From contig JAGQDJ010000059.1 of assembly GCA_022885665.1 (NCBI GenBank), positions 124,001-188,000 on the forward strand: 64,000 nt of DNA, in the 5' to 3' direction. Below, one piece after another: positions 13,073-25,773 of the stretch. Both the position numbers and the translations under genes were made by a program. Below the pieces are notes generated by a model, which made no database searches, was not told the DNA's origin, and saw nothing but the letters and a program-made list of their open reading frames with translations. Positions within the stretch are counted from its first letter, which is position 1. Each line of letters opens with the position of its first letter. Source of the DNA: Triops longicaudatus (lineage: Eukaryota; Arthropoda; Branchiopoda; Notostraca; Triopsidae).

Positions 13073-13598
13073 GTGTATTCGAATTAAAATACCAAAAGGT
13101 GACTATGTGAGTTAAAAGCTCAATTTCCGGAAAAATTATACTATAAAGATTACTCTTTCTGCAAGGTAAATCAAGACACTGTCACATCCTTTGCCTGAAG
13201 AAAATTCCATGTTCAAAATTATCCAGCGAGCTGTGACTCTTATTCAGTGTTATAGCTCACGGATTTTTAGAGCGCAGCGCGTCGCGGTCAGACAAGTTAA
13301 ACACACTCTAGACAGAAAAGCTTCATGTAGTAAGAGATACCGTACAAAGTGCAGAAAAGTGCGACTATGAAAAGGGATGCGAGTTTTGATACTTCAAATC
13401 CTCTTTTTCTGACATTCTTTTTTAATCATATTTTTCCTAAAGTAACTGAATTACGGTAATTTATTTAATTTATAAATTTACGCTCTTAAAGAAACGGCCA
13501 GCCGTGCTCACCTGCTCCAATTAACGTGAAACAGAAAATATCCGTAAATGTTATTTTTTATTTTATGTCGTGAAATTTTTCGTTAGCGTTCTAAGCTG
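13073..13598 (+). repeat. Dispersed repeat family, copy A (about 525 bp)
   Basis: Shares with five other sites in the window a leading GTGTCTTCGAATTTTCAC-like block, an AAAGGTGACTATG block, then CCAGCGAGCTGTG, TTATAGCTCACGGATTTTTA and GCGCGTCGCG, and a tail block TTTTTCGTTAGCGTTC. Similarity is imperfect. There is no coding capacity. It looks like an old non-autonomous transposon or SINE-like family. Confidence 0.75.
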
Positions 13599-13600
13599 TA

Positions 13601-13780
13601 CAGTACTGGTCAGAAAAGAACTGAGTGAAAAGGAGCCCACTGCTAAGGGTTATGACCTTTCACTGCTTGAAACGAGCGCGAAAGCCGGAGTTGGGATTAC
13701 GTGGAAGGCTGTAGCAGTGAAAGGTAAGACAAATACTATTTAAGCCCCCTGTCCGGATAGTTTTATTTTGACCAGTGCTG
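13601..13780. mobile_element. Tc1/mariner-type MITE, 180 bp
   Basis: Ends CAGTACTGGTCA and TGACCAGTGCTG form near-perfect inverted repeats, flanked by TA on both sides (13599-13600, 13781-13782), as expected for Tc1/mariner insertion. There is no transposase inside. It sits exactly at the 3' edge of a dispersed repeat copy (13073-13598). Confidence 0.8.
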
Positions 13781-13782
13781 TA

Positions 13783-16700
13783 CCTGTGTTGTTGGATAAC
13801 TTTGAATAGAGTATTTACAAATGAAATTCCCCACACATACCACCAGGGAAGTAAGAATTCAGTAGCTTTAAGTAAGCTTATTCAGCATGGTATTCTTGTA
13901 ACGCTACCTTTCCGAAACTTTTCTTTTCCAAAACTTAACTGAAATAGACACGAAAATCGAAAAAGCGACATTTTTTTCATAATAAACCCAGTTAACGGTA
14001 TCTTTCTTCGAAGTTTGACACGTTGCAATGACCGTTTGAGTTCCAAGCTCGAAACTTCCAAACACTGGCGTCAGCCATATTGGTGTTAGAGAACGCCATC
14101 TAGCTTTTTATAGTCGCCACTTAACCCTAATAGCACCTGATTTTGCCGCCGTTGCATCTTTAAGCCAAGAATAAAGCGAAATAGGAGGCTTCGCCTTCTT
14201 ACCTCCACAGCATTTTTTATAACGGTCGTTATGAATTCAAATCTCGAACGTTCTGTGCCACTTGCGGGGTCACGTAAATGAACCTTGCTTTGTTTTAAAC
14301 GCATGCATCGTTTCATTACGATACAGTGTTCGAACTCTATTCGACTTACAACGTTATTTACAAATGGCTGGAATTTAAGTCTAGAACATTAAAGTACCAC
14401 GTGTTCGCCATTTCGGGCAACTATTGGTCCAACTGCGTCTAAGCCTCGGCAAAAAGTCATGTGACGGCTCAGTGATCGGTTTCCCGTCACGAGGACAAGG
14501 CCGAAGGCCTGCATGTCCAACATGTGTGCAACCAGCCTGGCTCACAAGGTTTTATGAAAATGAGATCGACCGAGGGTGGCATGCGTCCCTCACCCAAATT
14601 GAGCTCTTCTGCTCCTTTTCCATTAGTCAAACCTTGTTACTTGTACAATCTACGAAACTGATCGATTGCAACGCTACAAAATCACTTATTGCAACAACGA
14701 AAACTTTTCCAAAACTCGACTAGTTATATGAAGCTTTCAAACTGTCTTTCAAATCACTTAAAAGTGTATATCAAAAGCTTAAAGCCATTTGCGAAACTAT
14801 ATGAAACTGTGGAAAATTGAGCGCAGAGTAAACAAGTTATTTTTAGTATATTCCTGGTCGTTTTCCAAAAACTCGAGCGTCCTTTTTCTAACGGAAAAAT
14901 CTTTTTTTTTTTGCGCTTTGTACTTATTTTTTAATTTTAATTACTTTTATTTATCTACTCAAGTTTTTAGGTTCGTGTTGAGAATTTTTCTGGAAGTATA
15001 ATTTTGCTGCATTTTTCAAGAAAACGAGTTCTCCAATCTTTCGCTTAGCAATTCATTCCTTTTTTTTCTGCTGTCACCTTCGCCCTTTTTCGGGGAATAA
15101 TTAGCTACGCTTATAAGGTGTGATGTGTGTACGTAAAACCTGTAGTTCTGTTAAGGCCTGTCCATGAAAGCGAAAACTTGAAAACACTTTTACTTTTTAC
15201 GTTCGGATTTCCTTTTTAAGAAGAAAAAATGGCGTTTTTGTTTATAGTTGGCCGAAGATTTGAGCACGTGATTAGAGATTTTCTCCGCAGGTACGAAACT
15301 ACCGTTTTTTCTTCTGGGGAAATGGACTTCTCTCCTAACGGTTCCCAGAGCAGGATCTTTTGAATCTCTTAGGAGTCTCTCGGAAATTCGACCCCTTTCT
15401 GTTCATCGCGAATAAGGGAATTCATGAGTGACCTACAAATGTAAACGTCCGTACTATAGCGAAGGCCAGAATTTGTACTATTTTTTGTAATACGCTCCAA
15501 CTTCACGGGAACGTTAAGAATTCTTGAGCAGTTTTGTGGACGAAAGCTTTCGTAATCTAATGCACAGATTTTCAGCATTCATGTTTTTTCATATTTTATT
15601 CTCAAGTACTGAACTCTAAAGCTTTATTTGTTACTGCATTTTGAGATTTGCGTTTATTTATTATTACGATACAATAAAGGGATTCCAATGCTAAGAATTC
15701 CCTTAATAGTGAGAATGCACTATTTGCAATTGACCTAAAATGCGCCGAGGAATCTGAACAAGGTAAATATCACCAATTCCGAATCTGGGATCCGTGAAAA
15801 TCAGATTTCTCGAGATTTTACACACTCGTGGTCTTGAATTAGCATTGCGAAGGAATTTGCTGCAGTGAAAAGATTTTTAAGAAAGGGTCGGATGTGATGG
15901 TCTGTGAGCCTAAATTCCTGCTCGAGAAAATTCTATTAAAGAGAATTGGGCACAGTTTGATTCAAAACAAGGTCCTGAGTCAGAAAAAAATTTATTTTCA
16001 TCTCTTTGGCGACCTGAATCTTTTTATTACTGTTTAGAAGCCACAAATGTCTTTGATGCTTAACGTAGCAGCGAAACCAAGACCTAAGCATTGCAACGTG
16101 AGTGATTGAGCCTTGAATTATGGAGAAAAATTCTGAACTATCAGTAAGAAAGTAAAGTAACAATAATTATTACAGTATAAAGAAATTAAGTAAAAATAAG
16201 AAAAAATATGAGGATTCTTGGAAAGCACCCTATGTGCAAAATTCACAATTGAAACTCTGACTTAGAACGCTCACTTTTGCACTTTCCTTTCATTCTTAAT
16301 AACGTATTCATATCAATGACTTTATGTGAGTAACTCTCGAATATGTCCTTGGTTTCGACCTTTTCGTAGCGAAACTATCTTCGTAATAAGCCGGCTTTGT
16401 TTTTTTTTCTATTATTACATTCGAACTAAAAAAAAAATAACAAAAATGTATACTTCCAATTAACCTTGATTTTGCTCCCCGTCCACACGTTCGACAATCG
16501 GTAAATCTAATTTTCCTCAAATTCGCAATTACAATTTCTATTATCTACTACAAAATTATGAAAACACTCCCAAAGGCTTCTTTCATGCGCACTTTGCTTT
16601 TCAAACTACCCCGGACTTTGCTTCCCTTACCCTCGATTTTACTCTTGTTTCAACATTGTACACAGACCTACACGACGTGGTGTAACTTGTATTTCTTTCT

Positions 16701-19700
16701 CTATTAATTTATGTAGAAATTCGAAAAATTCCTTCGAAAAGGACTTGCTATCGTTTTTGTTTTTCCAGTGTTTGTACTTAAACTTTGCGTGTTAATATTC
16801 TAGCTTGGCGATTTTAGTCAACCAAAATAATAAAAAAATGTTATGTAAGTTGCTTAATCTTAAATTAAACGATTAATAAAGCTAGAAAGCTTCCTTTGAA
16901 CACGACGTGTTTTCCTTTTATTTAGTGTTCTCTTGCTTAAGGATAAAAGGACAGGACGAAAGAAAAAAAAGCTTGTTTAAAAAAATATCAACAATATTTT
17001 ATTCTTCATTTAAAAACATTTCCCACATGCCATTCTTATTTTGTCAGGATTCTTTCTGTATCCCATAAATTCACCCCCCAAGTTCTCTCTATTTAGACAG
17101 AATTCGCAATTTTCTTCCAAGTCAAGAAGCAACCGGAAAGAACCATGGCGGGAGGTTGGGAAAGCACCATATAGCGAATACAGTACGACGATGAGTCGAG
17201 AAGCTAAATCCAAGAAAAAGAGGTCAAAGGTTCTACCCGTTGTTTTGACTTCCCTTCTGCCCACTTTTCATGCCTTTATTTTCGCCCACCTTGCCTTTCA
17301 TCTCTCAACCTCCACGAACCTTCGAACAAGACATTCTTCACGGGAAACAATTCCTAAAAGCGCGAACCAAAATGTTGAATTTTTTCATTAAACGTTGCTC
17401 AAGACTTTTCAAAACGTTCCTTTTCAAGAAAGTTTGCGAAATTTTCGCCTTGGAACCATATGTCCAAATTGGTGGAAACGCTCCATTTCCTCGACAAGGG
17501 CCTATACCCCTCATCACCCACTACAAGCCGCGCCCCCTGCCAGGAAAAGGATCCCGCTTGAATGTCTTACGAAAACTAACCAATTTTTCCTGAACTGATA
17601 CATTTTCTAGCAAAGATGCTTAAAATAGAGTTAGAATAGGAAACTAATTATTTTTGTAAATAATTAAAAATAAATATAAAATACAAATAAAACTAAATGT
17701 CCTACATTTCCAAAATTAGTGAAAACTAACAAGAAAGAAAATATTAAAATAATCATAGCAAGCGAATACAAAATAAAACGCAACAGAACTCGAAAAACCG
17801 CAATAGAAATAAAAAATGGAGAAAAATTATGTTTAGTTCAATAGGATAACCATTTTAACAAGCGAAATCTTGCGTATCGGTAAATCTCTACTGGTCGGTT
17901 CAAACACACTCACATTGGCCAGTGAAGCTTGCAAAGATAACTACGTCAAACTCAACGAGGTCCAGGAGCCTTACAGACAGGTTTTATTCGAATAATTGGA
18001 GTCCGGCATTATCGGATACCGGAAAAGAAGTAACCGGATTGAAAGATTTGGAAGTTGCGACCCATGTCTGTATAGTTCATCAATCCGCACGCGTGCTACG
18101 AACCACAGCCCGGAAATGAGTTTTCCACTCAATAACTCCGTAAACTGAACTACGATTTATTTTCAGCATTTTTATTCATCAGCGTTTTACTTGCTTCGAC
18201 TGCTACTTTTTTCTAATTTGACCTGTGTTTAATAGCCTACTTCTCCATACAATGTTTAGTTTTCCACACGTAGCAGAGCAATTTTTTAAATATTTTTCAT
18301 ATTTCAGAGTATACGTTTTTTGAGAACTAAAAGCTGCCAAGAATACCGTATTCAAATGGCTGCGAAGAGTGTTAACTTGATAAACATAAATAATAATTCA
18401 AACATGTGAATTCTCTCTTCTACTGAACGAAACGACTGACGTAAGTGCGTGAAACATGCGTCTATAGTGTCCGTGACGCTGGGTAACAATAGGTAATTAA
18501 GCTTTTTAAGTAGCGTGGGATACTTCTGTCAACTTTTAAAGCCCTAGTCTGCAACACGTCTCTTTCAAACGTCAAATTTCCATTCGTGAGCAGGAAAAAG
18601 TTTCGAGCTGTGACTAGTTATTATCCGAAAGAGAGTAGGTCACCCAGAAGTTCATTAATGAAGGAGGCTTAGCTTCCTTTTCGCTGGGTTTATCACTCAC
18701 TTGTCTTCCAACTGTCCTGTTTCTTCGCCTGAGGTGCAGATAACTTAATTAGTTGACGAACGATCAGGGGACGAAAGTAACATCATTTGTTATCTGTTTA
18801 AGTGAAAAGTGACGAGCAGACGTCGATGCTCCCAGATGAGGGGATTATGTCTTATCAGAAGATCTCCAGGAAATTCAGAAATAAAATTACCATGCACCTG
18901 ATTAATACTGATTCACTGCTTCAGCTCATAATAATTAATGAGATTCCTTTAATAACGTATAATGAAAACATTGAATAGCAACGTAAGCGTCAAGTAACGG
19001 CAACATACGAGTACGTAAATATATGACGAATATCCAAGAAAAGCAAAGGAAAACGAATAAACACGGACACCGATAATGACAGAAAATTAAAAAAATAATA
19101 AATTAAGTTACGAAATTATTAAAAATATGAAATATTAAAAAGAAGAGCAGGGGAGGGGAAAAAAAGAGAAAAACTGAACTACAGTGCAAGCAGCAAAAAA
19201 TACGAAAAATAAGAAAAAGCGGAAAATGAGACATCATGGGCAATAATAAAAAACTGGCACAGCGAGGAAGACAATTTTTGTAAGCTGTTTAGATTTCTAT
19301 ACGACCTATGTCACTACAAAAAAAAAAGAAGATAAAAATAAAAATGCCGACTTTTCAAAAACTGATGTCACAAAGAACTATAAGGAAAATTTCGTGATTT
19401 AAGAAAAATAAGTGAAGATAAGGAAAATTTCGAATCACAGAAATTAAAAAGCAGGTCAACGGGAAATTCAAGAAAAAAATAATTGAAATCACAGCCACCA
19501 CTTTTTCTGTATAATACTTCCAGGCTTTATGACTGAAACTGGGAAAAACGGAGAAGAGGGTTAATGAGTCTAAACTAGGAGTTATCGGCGCGTTTTCTGG
19601 ATCATTTTCGTGATAGCAGTTGGAAAAATCGAGACTGTAAGCACAGAAGATGATAAAAGTGATAAGGAACGATAAAATGGACAACTTTTTTTGAGGGAGT

Positions 19701-20158
19701 ATTGATATCGAAGTTCTTTAATACTTGATACTAGGTGCACTGTTACATATATCAATAATGAACCGAGAAAATTTTGACGTATAGGCGTCAAGGGTCAATT
19801 TCTTTTTTTTTTAAAAAAAAAAAGAAAGAAAGAAAATATGAGAAAGCCGTATTTCAATATTTTGCTGCACAAAAACACAGAATTAATATTCTGAACCTTT
19901 TGAATATAATTTTCTCTTTAAACCAAAGTTCTAAATTGAAAAAGTAACTTCGCAGAGTTCAATAAGAATATTTTTTGAACTGAAATTGATGAGAAACCGT
20001 AAAAAATCTACTGTCCCTTAACTACTCAAAATACAATAACAAAATAGTAGTCGTCAGCTTTAGATATAAGTTTCCTTGAGGTAGTAAAAAGAGGTTTGGT
20101 TTTGGCACATTTCGTGAGAACAAGAGGTCGAAAATAAGACATCTTCTGAGCAAATTTA
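13783..20158. other. No gene recognised
   Basis: Mostly AT-rich. A 28-nt minus-strand segment at 18701-18728 has a strong acceptor and GTGAGT donor and could be a mini-exon, but its phase cannot be joined to all neighbours. A T10/A11 hairpin occurs at 19799-19828. Confidence 0.4.
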
Positions 20159-20700
20159 GTGTCTTCGAATTTTCACTTGCAAAAGGTGACTATGAGAGTT
20201 AAAACTTCTTTTTTCTCCAGAGCGATAGTGCACGAATCACTCTTTTTAGTGCATAAATAAAAACAGAGTCGCGGCCTTTTGTCTCATAGCAAACTTGATG
20301 TACAAATTACCCAGCGAACTGCAGCCATTTTTCAGTACTATAGCTTATGGATTTTTAGAGGGAAGCGAGTCAGGAAAGTCTTAAGTTTCTATGAAAAGAC
20401 CGCGAAACTAACCCGTAACGTTGAATACATTACAGACAAGATTGAAGTAGTAGTAAATACCGTACATAGGCAGAAAAGTGCCAATATAGACAGGAATATG
20501 AGTTTCATAGCTTGAATCCCTCAATTTTCTGACGTTTTCTATTCATTCGGGTCTTTCCTAAAGTAACCGAGATAATTTTCCTGAAGAAAATCATCAAGCG
20601 TGTTCAACTGATCCTAATAACAGCGCAGATTAGAATTTATTTGCGAAAGTGTTATTTGCGAATTTTGGTCACAAAATTTTTCGTTAGCGTTCCAAGCTGT
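20159..20700 (+). repeat. Dispersed repeat family, copy B (about 540 bp)
   Basis: Same block order as copy A, including GTGTCTTCGAATTTTCAC at the start, CCCAGCGAACTGCAG and ATGGATTTTTAGAGGGAAGC in the middle, and TTTTTCGTTAGCGTTCCAAG at the end. It is full length like copies A and C. Confidence 0.75.
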
Positions 20701-20766
20701 GGCTGTATAGGGTCACTTTTAAGTTTCATTCCTACCTACCTAAATGAACTTCGTTTTTATTAAAAA

Positions 20767-21400
20767 ATGGCGTACCTCTGCCCTATCTTTGACATTCTCA
20801 ACGGTTTAAATCTATCACAGCAAGGCACTGAGACCCACATTCTACAGTTGTCAGACAAAATATTTGCCTCCAGAAAAAAAAGCTGATACTATGAAAAAGA
20901 AAACTGAATGAAAATGACTCTGGTTGCTATTTTCCTGCGTTGGACAATAGTTTTGGATGAGAATAGCCTGGATCTTAACCAGAATGCTGCGTTTGCTGAT
21001 TATCTAACGCAGCTCGCTGTTGTCTTTGAGAAGTATTTCTCCGAAAATTTGAAACAGCATTCGTCATCACCGCTTACCGTAGAGCAAGAGCATCTTATAG
21101 ACATTTCGTCAAACTCCGGTTTAAAATCTAACTTCAACGCCATATCACTGCCGGAATTCTGATCCTTGGTTAAGTAGTAGTACCCAGAAATAGGAAGGAG
21201 GACCCTTCGCATTTTGATTCCTTTGCAACAGCTTAATTATGCAAGGCAGGTTTCTCTGCTTTGGCAACAAGGAAAACAAAGTACAGGCCGAGACTGAATG
21301 TCGCAAAGGAAATGCGAGCCGCATTTCTTCAATATCGAATCAAGATTTGAAGAGCTAATAAAAAAGGCAAGTGCATATTTCCCACTAATGTTGATCATCA
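20767..21400 (+). pseudogene. Degenerate hAT transposase fragment (SCAND3/GTF2IRD2-like C-terminal region)
   Basis: One reading frame, broken by several stop codons, carries a recognisable series of transposase motifs: IFDILNGLNLS, ILQLSDKIFA, FADYLTQLAVVFEKYF, EHLIDISSNSGLKSNF, SLPEF, then beyond stops YPEIGRRTLRILIP and IESRFEELIK. This order is that of the RNase-H-fold C-terminus of domesticated hAT transposases such as SCAND3/FAM200/GTF2IRD2. At least five in-frame stops make it non-functional. It lies about 65 bp after a dispersed repeat copy. Confidence 0.75.
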
Positions 21401-22492
21401 ATACAACTTGGTAAATGTTTCTGACAAATCAAAGTCAAGGTTGTAAGCCAACCAAACGCATTAAAATTGAGATCTTGTAGGTCTCACGTGCCACCGGGCG
21501 CCAGGTCAAACTTTGCTCGTTTTAGGTCTTTTTTTTACTCTAAAACCATAACTGACTCTGCTTATTCGTTTATTTTCGCTTTACTTATTTATGTATTTAT
21601 TTCGTTTTATTTATTTTCGTTTTTACTTTATTTACGTATTATTCGTTTATTTCGTTAATTCTCTTGAAAATCACGTAAAAATCTTTGCAGAAATCTTCAA
21701 AGAAATCCAAAAAGTCATCTCAAGATTTAACCTGTGACTGCATCCTAAGAAACCGAGATTACAATAGGTGCTAACAAGACCTGTGGAATTTGCTTGTCAT
21801 AGCTATACATAACCTAACAATGCAGGTTCCTGTTGCTGTGTTAACAACAGTTCTCACTTTGGCACTAGCAGCTGTGCTTACACTAGCTTCCGTTCGTGTA
21901 GTATGCCTTTTCATGATCATCAATGCTCCCTGATGGTTGACCACAACCTAACATTTTTTTTATGCGTTTTTCTATTTTACCAAAAATCCAGCCAATCAAG
22001 TTAGTACTGTAACATTTTCGCAATTGTTGAAATTCTTCACCATTCTTTATTGACGCACGTTGTAACATTTTGAGCATTTTAAGAATTTCTTTCTTTATGT
22101 AAACCATCTCTTAAAATTCGTAGACATAAAACTCATACTCATAAATAGATTACACAGATAAATTGCCAATCACTAAATAAAACCAAACCATGTAATTAAT
22201 TAAAAAGAGACTCAAATTTCGACAAATGGCATTAAATTTCGTCACAGAAGCGCACAAGAGGGCCAAAACACAGCAACCAGTTCATTTTTGGCAACTACAA
22301 CCATTATTTTTTCACCAAGGCCAATGGTCTTCTCCACATCTCATTCGGGGTTATTGTCTCCAACGCGCACTAGCAGGAACAAGCATGGCTTCAACACGCG
22401 GCACATTCCATTCGCTTAGACTATTTGGCATTCCAGGGCCCAAGCCAAAGAACGGAGAAGACAAAAAAGCGGCAAACTGCGTAACTATAGAC

Positions 22493-22504
22493 TGCGCATG
22501 CGCG
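22493..22504. promoter_or_regulatory. NRF-1/EWG-type palindromic site
   Basis: TGCGCATGCGCG matches the NRF-1 consensus (YGCGCAYGCGCR) in a locally CpG-bearing, GC-richer stretch (22380-22600), with a YY1-like CCAATATGGCC at 22785. It is promoter-like, but no first exon could be assigned. Confidence 0.5.
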
Positions 22505-23179
22505 TATGTGCTTTCCAACTCACAGTTTCCCACATCTCCGTGGTAACTTCATCGACCAAACTGCGAAACTGCGAAATCCTAGCCGCGAATTCTCACCTAT
22601 AAAGACACTTCCCCTGAATTTCACACTGCCAAGTTTCGTATCCCAAGACACTCAGAACCTGAACCAACAACATAACCTCAAAAAAAAAAAAGACTTGACT
22701 TAAAAATCGCAACAGCTGGAAAAGTTGGTCAGCCAGAAAAAAGAGAAACAATTCCCGTTCTCCTTTAGTAAGTAAGCCGTCCTTTGAAACCAATATGGCC
22801 AACTCTCGGAGCCCAATTCAGGGTACTACATGCTTTATTAGTGAGCGGGTGTAACAATTAAATATTTGTGGGTTACGTTTTCCTTCCATACACCCACATA
22901 GCCCAGCTTTCCTGGTAATTAGTCTTCCGTGCGGTTATGTTGCATAATTAAAGCTCTCGTGATCTAGTTTCTGCCGTTACAGGTATAAACGTTGACACAA
23001 AACGTTTTACCATCAAAAAGCAATAGCCTCGACCGGTAACAAATAAACAAAAATACCTCAAAGCAAACTAATACTTTAAGTTAAGCTTCTCAATCGTGAT
23101 TAAATTACCTCAAATTGGGTAAAACACTTTCAAATTGGGGTAATGGAGCATAAAGAAAATTGTTAATGGTTCACACAGA

Positions 23180-23460
23180 AAAGCGGATTAACCTAACCTT
23201 ACGTTAGCCAAATCTAACTTAATTTAAGGTAGCCTAACCTTAAATTATACTAAACTAACTTAATTTTATCCAAACTAAATTCGTTTATTGCAATCATAAC
23301 TTATCTGAACCTAAACTAATCTTACGTCTGGCAAACATAGCTTTATACGACCTATTCTAACCTTAAACAAGGATAAACTAACACAGTTTACCCAGTCTAA
23401 ACTTGAACTCGGCGAACCTAACTTCATTTCAGCTAACCTATCCTCGAACTAGTATTCTGA
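23180..23460. repeat. CCTAA-like degenerate patch
   Basis: Words such as GATTAACCTAACCTTACG, TAGCCTAACC and ACTAACTTAAT in one orientation only. Confidence 0.6.
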
Positions 23461-25683
23461 ATAGTGGACATATCCCGTAAGTTGGTCAGAACTCTTCCAG
23501 ATTTGGGTAACGAAGCCGTTCACAGGGAAAATCAGAATGAAAAACTATTTAAGACAATTTCTGTGAACAACTTCCGTCCAATTAGTCTAAATCGTTATTA
23601 CGTTGGGTTAATAAAACTCTAAATAAACTTTTCTTATATGATTCCTATATAAAATTACTAGGAATATAATATTCATACATTATAGAAATATTCCAAAGTT
23701 AATCAACCTGTCCCGAGAATTAACCTTCGGAATGGTGCAAAACTTCTCAGTATGATTTCACGAAAAGATTCATTATTTTCCGACTTTTTTTACTACAAAG
23801 TTTTGATTAGTCACAGCTTTAATCAAATTACATTTAAAAATATACTATTGGTAAATGTTCCACGGGATTCTAGATTGAATGCAGGGATTTCTAAAACTTC
23901 GTTACAAGAATCGGCAAAATGGTTCTAAGGATTTAAAATATTTTTAACGGAATTCTTTGGAAAAACATGGGACGGTAGTAAAAGAATATTCCTTTATACA
24001 CTTCATATCAAAAGTTGCAAAGTGTTTGTTCAATTGCTGCAAATTTACCAAGTAATTTTTCAAAAGTTTTAAAGTGCCATTACACGACAACTATTATGCG
24101 TAACTTTACTGTCAAGAAATTCTAGAGAGATATAGAACAGTTTTTTCTTGGAAACAATGAAAATTTCGCATGTAATTCGGTAAAAATGGCAGGTGGTATA
24201 TATTGGCCTTTGTAGTTTTTTTATTTTTTGTCCATTTTGAGCTTTTCATTTTCTTTTAACTATGTACAGCCTTTCTTATTTATATTACCCAGTTGATTGT
24301 ATATAACTAGCTAATACTTGCGCATTTTAATGTATTTTGCCACTTTTGTTAGTTTACGGACACTTAATTTATTTTTGGTTGAGGGCCATGGGAAAGATAA
24401 AATGGAAAATTGCTAATAAAGTCCAGCAATGATTCACTGCTTCGATCCAGTCGTCAGATAACAATGTAAATACAGAGATAACGCGGTCGGCTCTAGTGCA
24501 CATTTGTTGATGGCCATTATAAGCTACGTACGACTTTTTTCTTTCTGCTTCGGTGTCTTTTGAATACAAAGCCAAGGTATACAACAATAAGCCACTTTGT
24601 AACGATTTGGGCACAGAAAGCCAGCGTATATACAGGGAACACAATAAACGTGGGAAAATCGCGTCAAGGATTTTGCCAACACGATTCGGCATTTTTTCTC
24701 CCAATCGTGAACAGAGAGCAACAAGAGAATCGTAACGCGAACCTTGGGGAAAACAAGTTAAGTTTCGGTACAAAGAAGTTGGAAATTAATGCAGTGAGAA
24801 TCGTCCATTACGTCACCATGTCTTCGCACTATATGGTCTATGAAGAACGGTCGATGAGAAAATGAAAAACTGTTTTGTTTTGTACAAGTGACTATTTAAT
24901 TAATATTCAACTTAAGTAAAGTTTTATTGCATACGCTGCAGTTTTTTTGTAACTGGGTATAGTACATTTAATTTAATAATTTGAAGCAAAAGAAGGTAAG
25001 GCTAACGATACACAGTACTTCAAAATACCCCAATCTTTACTTGAAAAAATTCAACTACACGTATACAGAAGCAATTTAGTGAATTTTTTTTAAAAAAATA
25101 GATATTTCAGTAAAATGGCAAAAATTCGATAAATTTATAAATCAATGCAATTCAATGGATGTTAATAAAAAGAATGGCTCACAACAAGATGGAACGTTAA
25201 AATTCTAAAGGAAATTCGAAAGTTAGAAATTGTAAAGAAAAAAAGAATCCAAAAACAGAAATTAAAAAAACTGCTGAAGCAAATGGGACGAATGTTAAAA
25301 TGAAAATGAAATTTATTCAGACGTGAAAAATCCGAAAATTACTCAAGTATTTCACCTACCGGTGAAAACTAAGCCCAGAACCTCAAACAAACCGTTTTCA
25401 CCCTCTTGTTTACCCTACTTATGACTCATCACGTAACTGTGGCACCTTGCGATGTTTTCATTGTTCAACTTGAAAGTTACCTATGACTTTTGTCTCCCTT
25501 GCACAAGGTGTCTGTGTGCTCCGTATGAAAACTAGTTGGGGCAAGTCAAACCGGAAGCGTCAAATGCTTAGGTAAAAGAGGGGGAATATCCCCCAACTTT
25601 ACATTTTAGATAGGTGTTCGTTTCGAAATAGAGTCCCTTTTCACCCTACATAACACTTACCGACGAATTCCCAGGTAGAAATG

Positions 25684-25697
25684 GTTGCTATGGAAAC
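25684..25697. promoter_or_regulatory. RFX X-box, perfect consensus
   Basis: GTTGCTATGGAAAC fits every position of the X-box consensus GTHNYYATRRNAAC bound by RFX/DAF-19 factors. A minus-strand splice donor GTAAGT lies about 25 bp away (25659-25664), so it could mark the first exon of a minus-strand transcript such as the coiled-coil gene. The target gene is unproven. Confidence 0.55.
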
Positions 25698-25773
25698 CCC
25701 GTTTGCTCGTCTGACAAGCGATACGCCAACAAATGCTGCAAAGCTGATGAAATATTCAAAACAACACTTCTTC

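Larger units (their letters stand above)
21401..25658. other. No gene recognised
   Basis: AT-rich with a CCTAA patch and the NRF-1 site. Long chance frames at 22226-22546 (+) and 24369-24773 (-) lack supporting features. Confidence 0.4.

Noticed and set aside
14424..14723. 99-codon plus-strand frame
   Set aside because: No recognisable domain; composition matches chance translation of GC-mixed sequence.
21078..21212. Minus-strand exon-like segment with GTAAGC donor and a protein-like frame
   Set aside because: It lies antisense inside the hAT transposase pseudogene, whose plus-strand motifs explain the open frame.
22226..22546. Plus-strand 106-codon frame containing GIPGPKP, like a cytochrome P450 proline hinge
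   Set aside because: No membrane anchor before it and no P450 motif after it; the segment overlaps a promoter-like island. Seven residues are not enough.
24369..24773. 134-codon minus-strand frame overlapping two other frames
   Set aside because: No domain, no splice context and overlapping open frames on the other strand.
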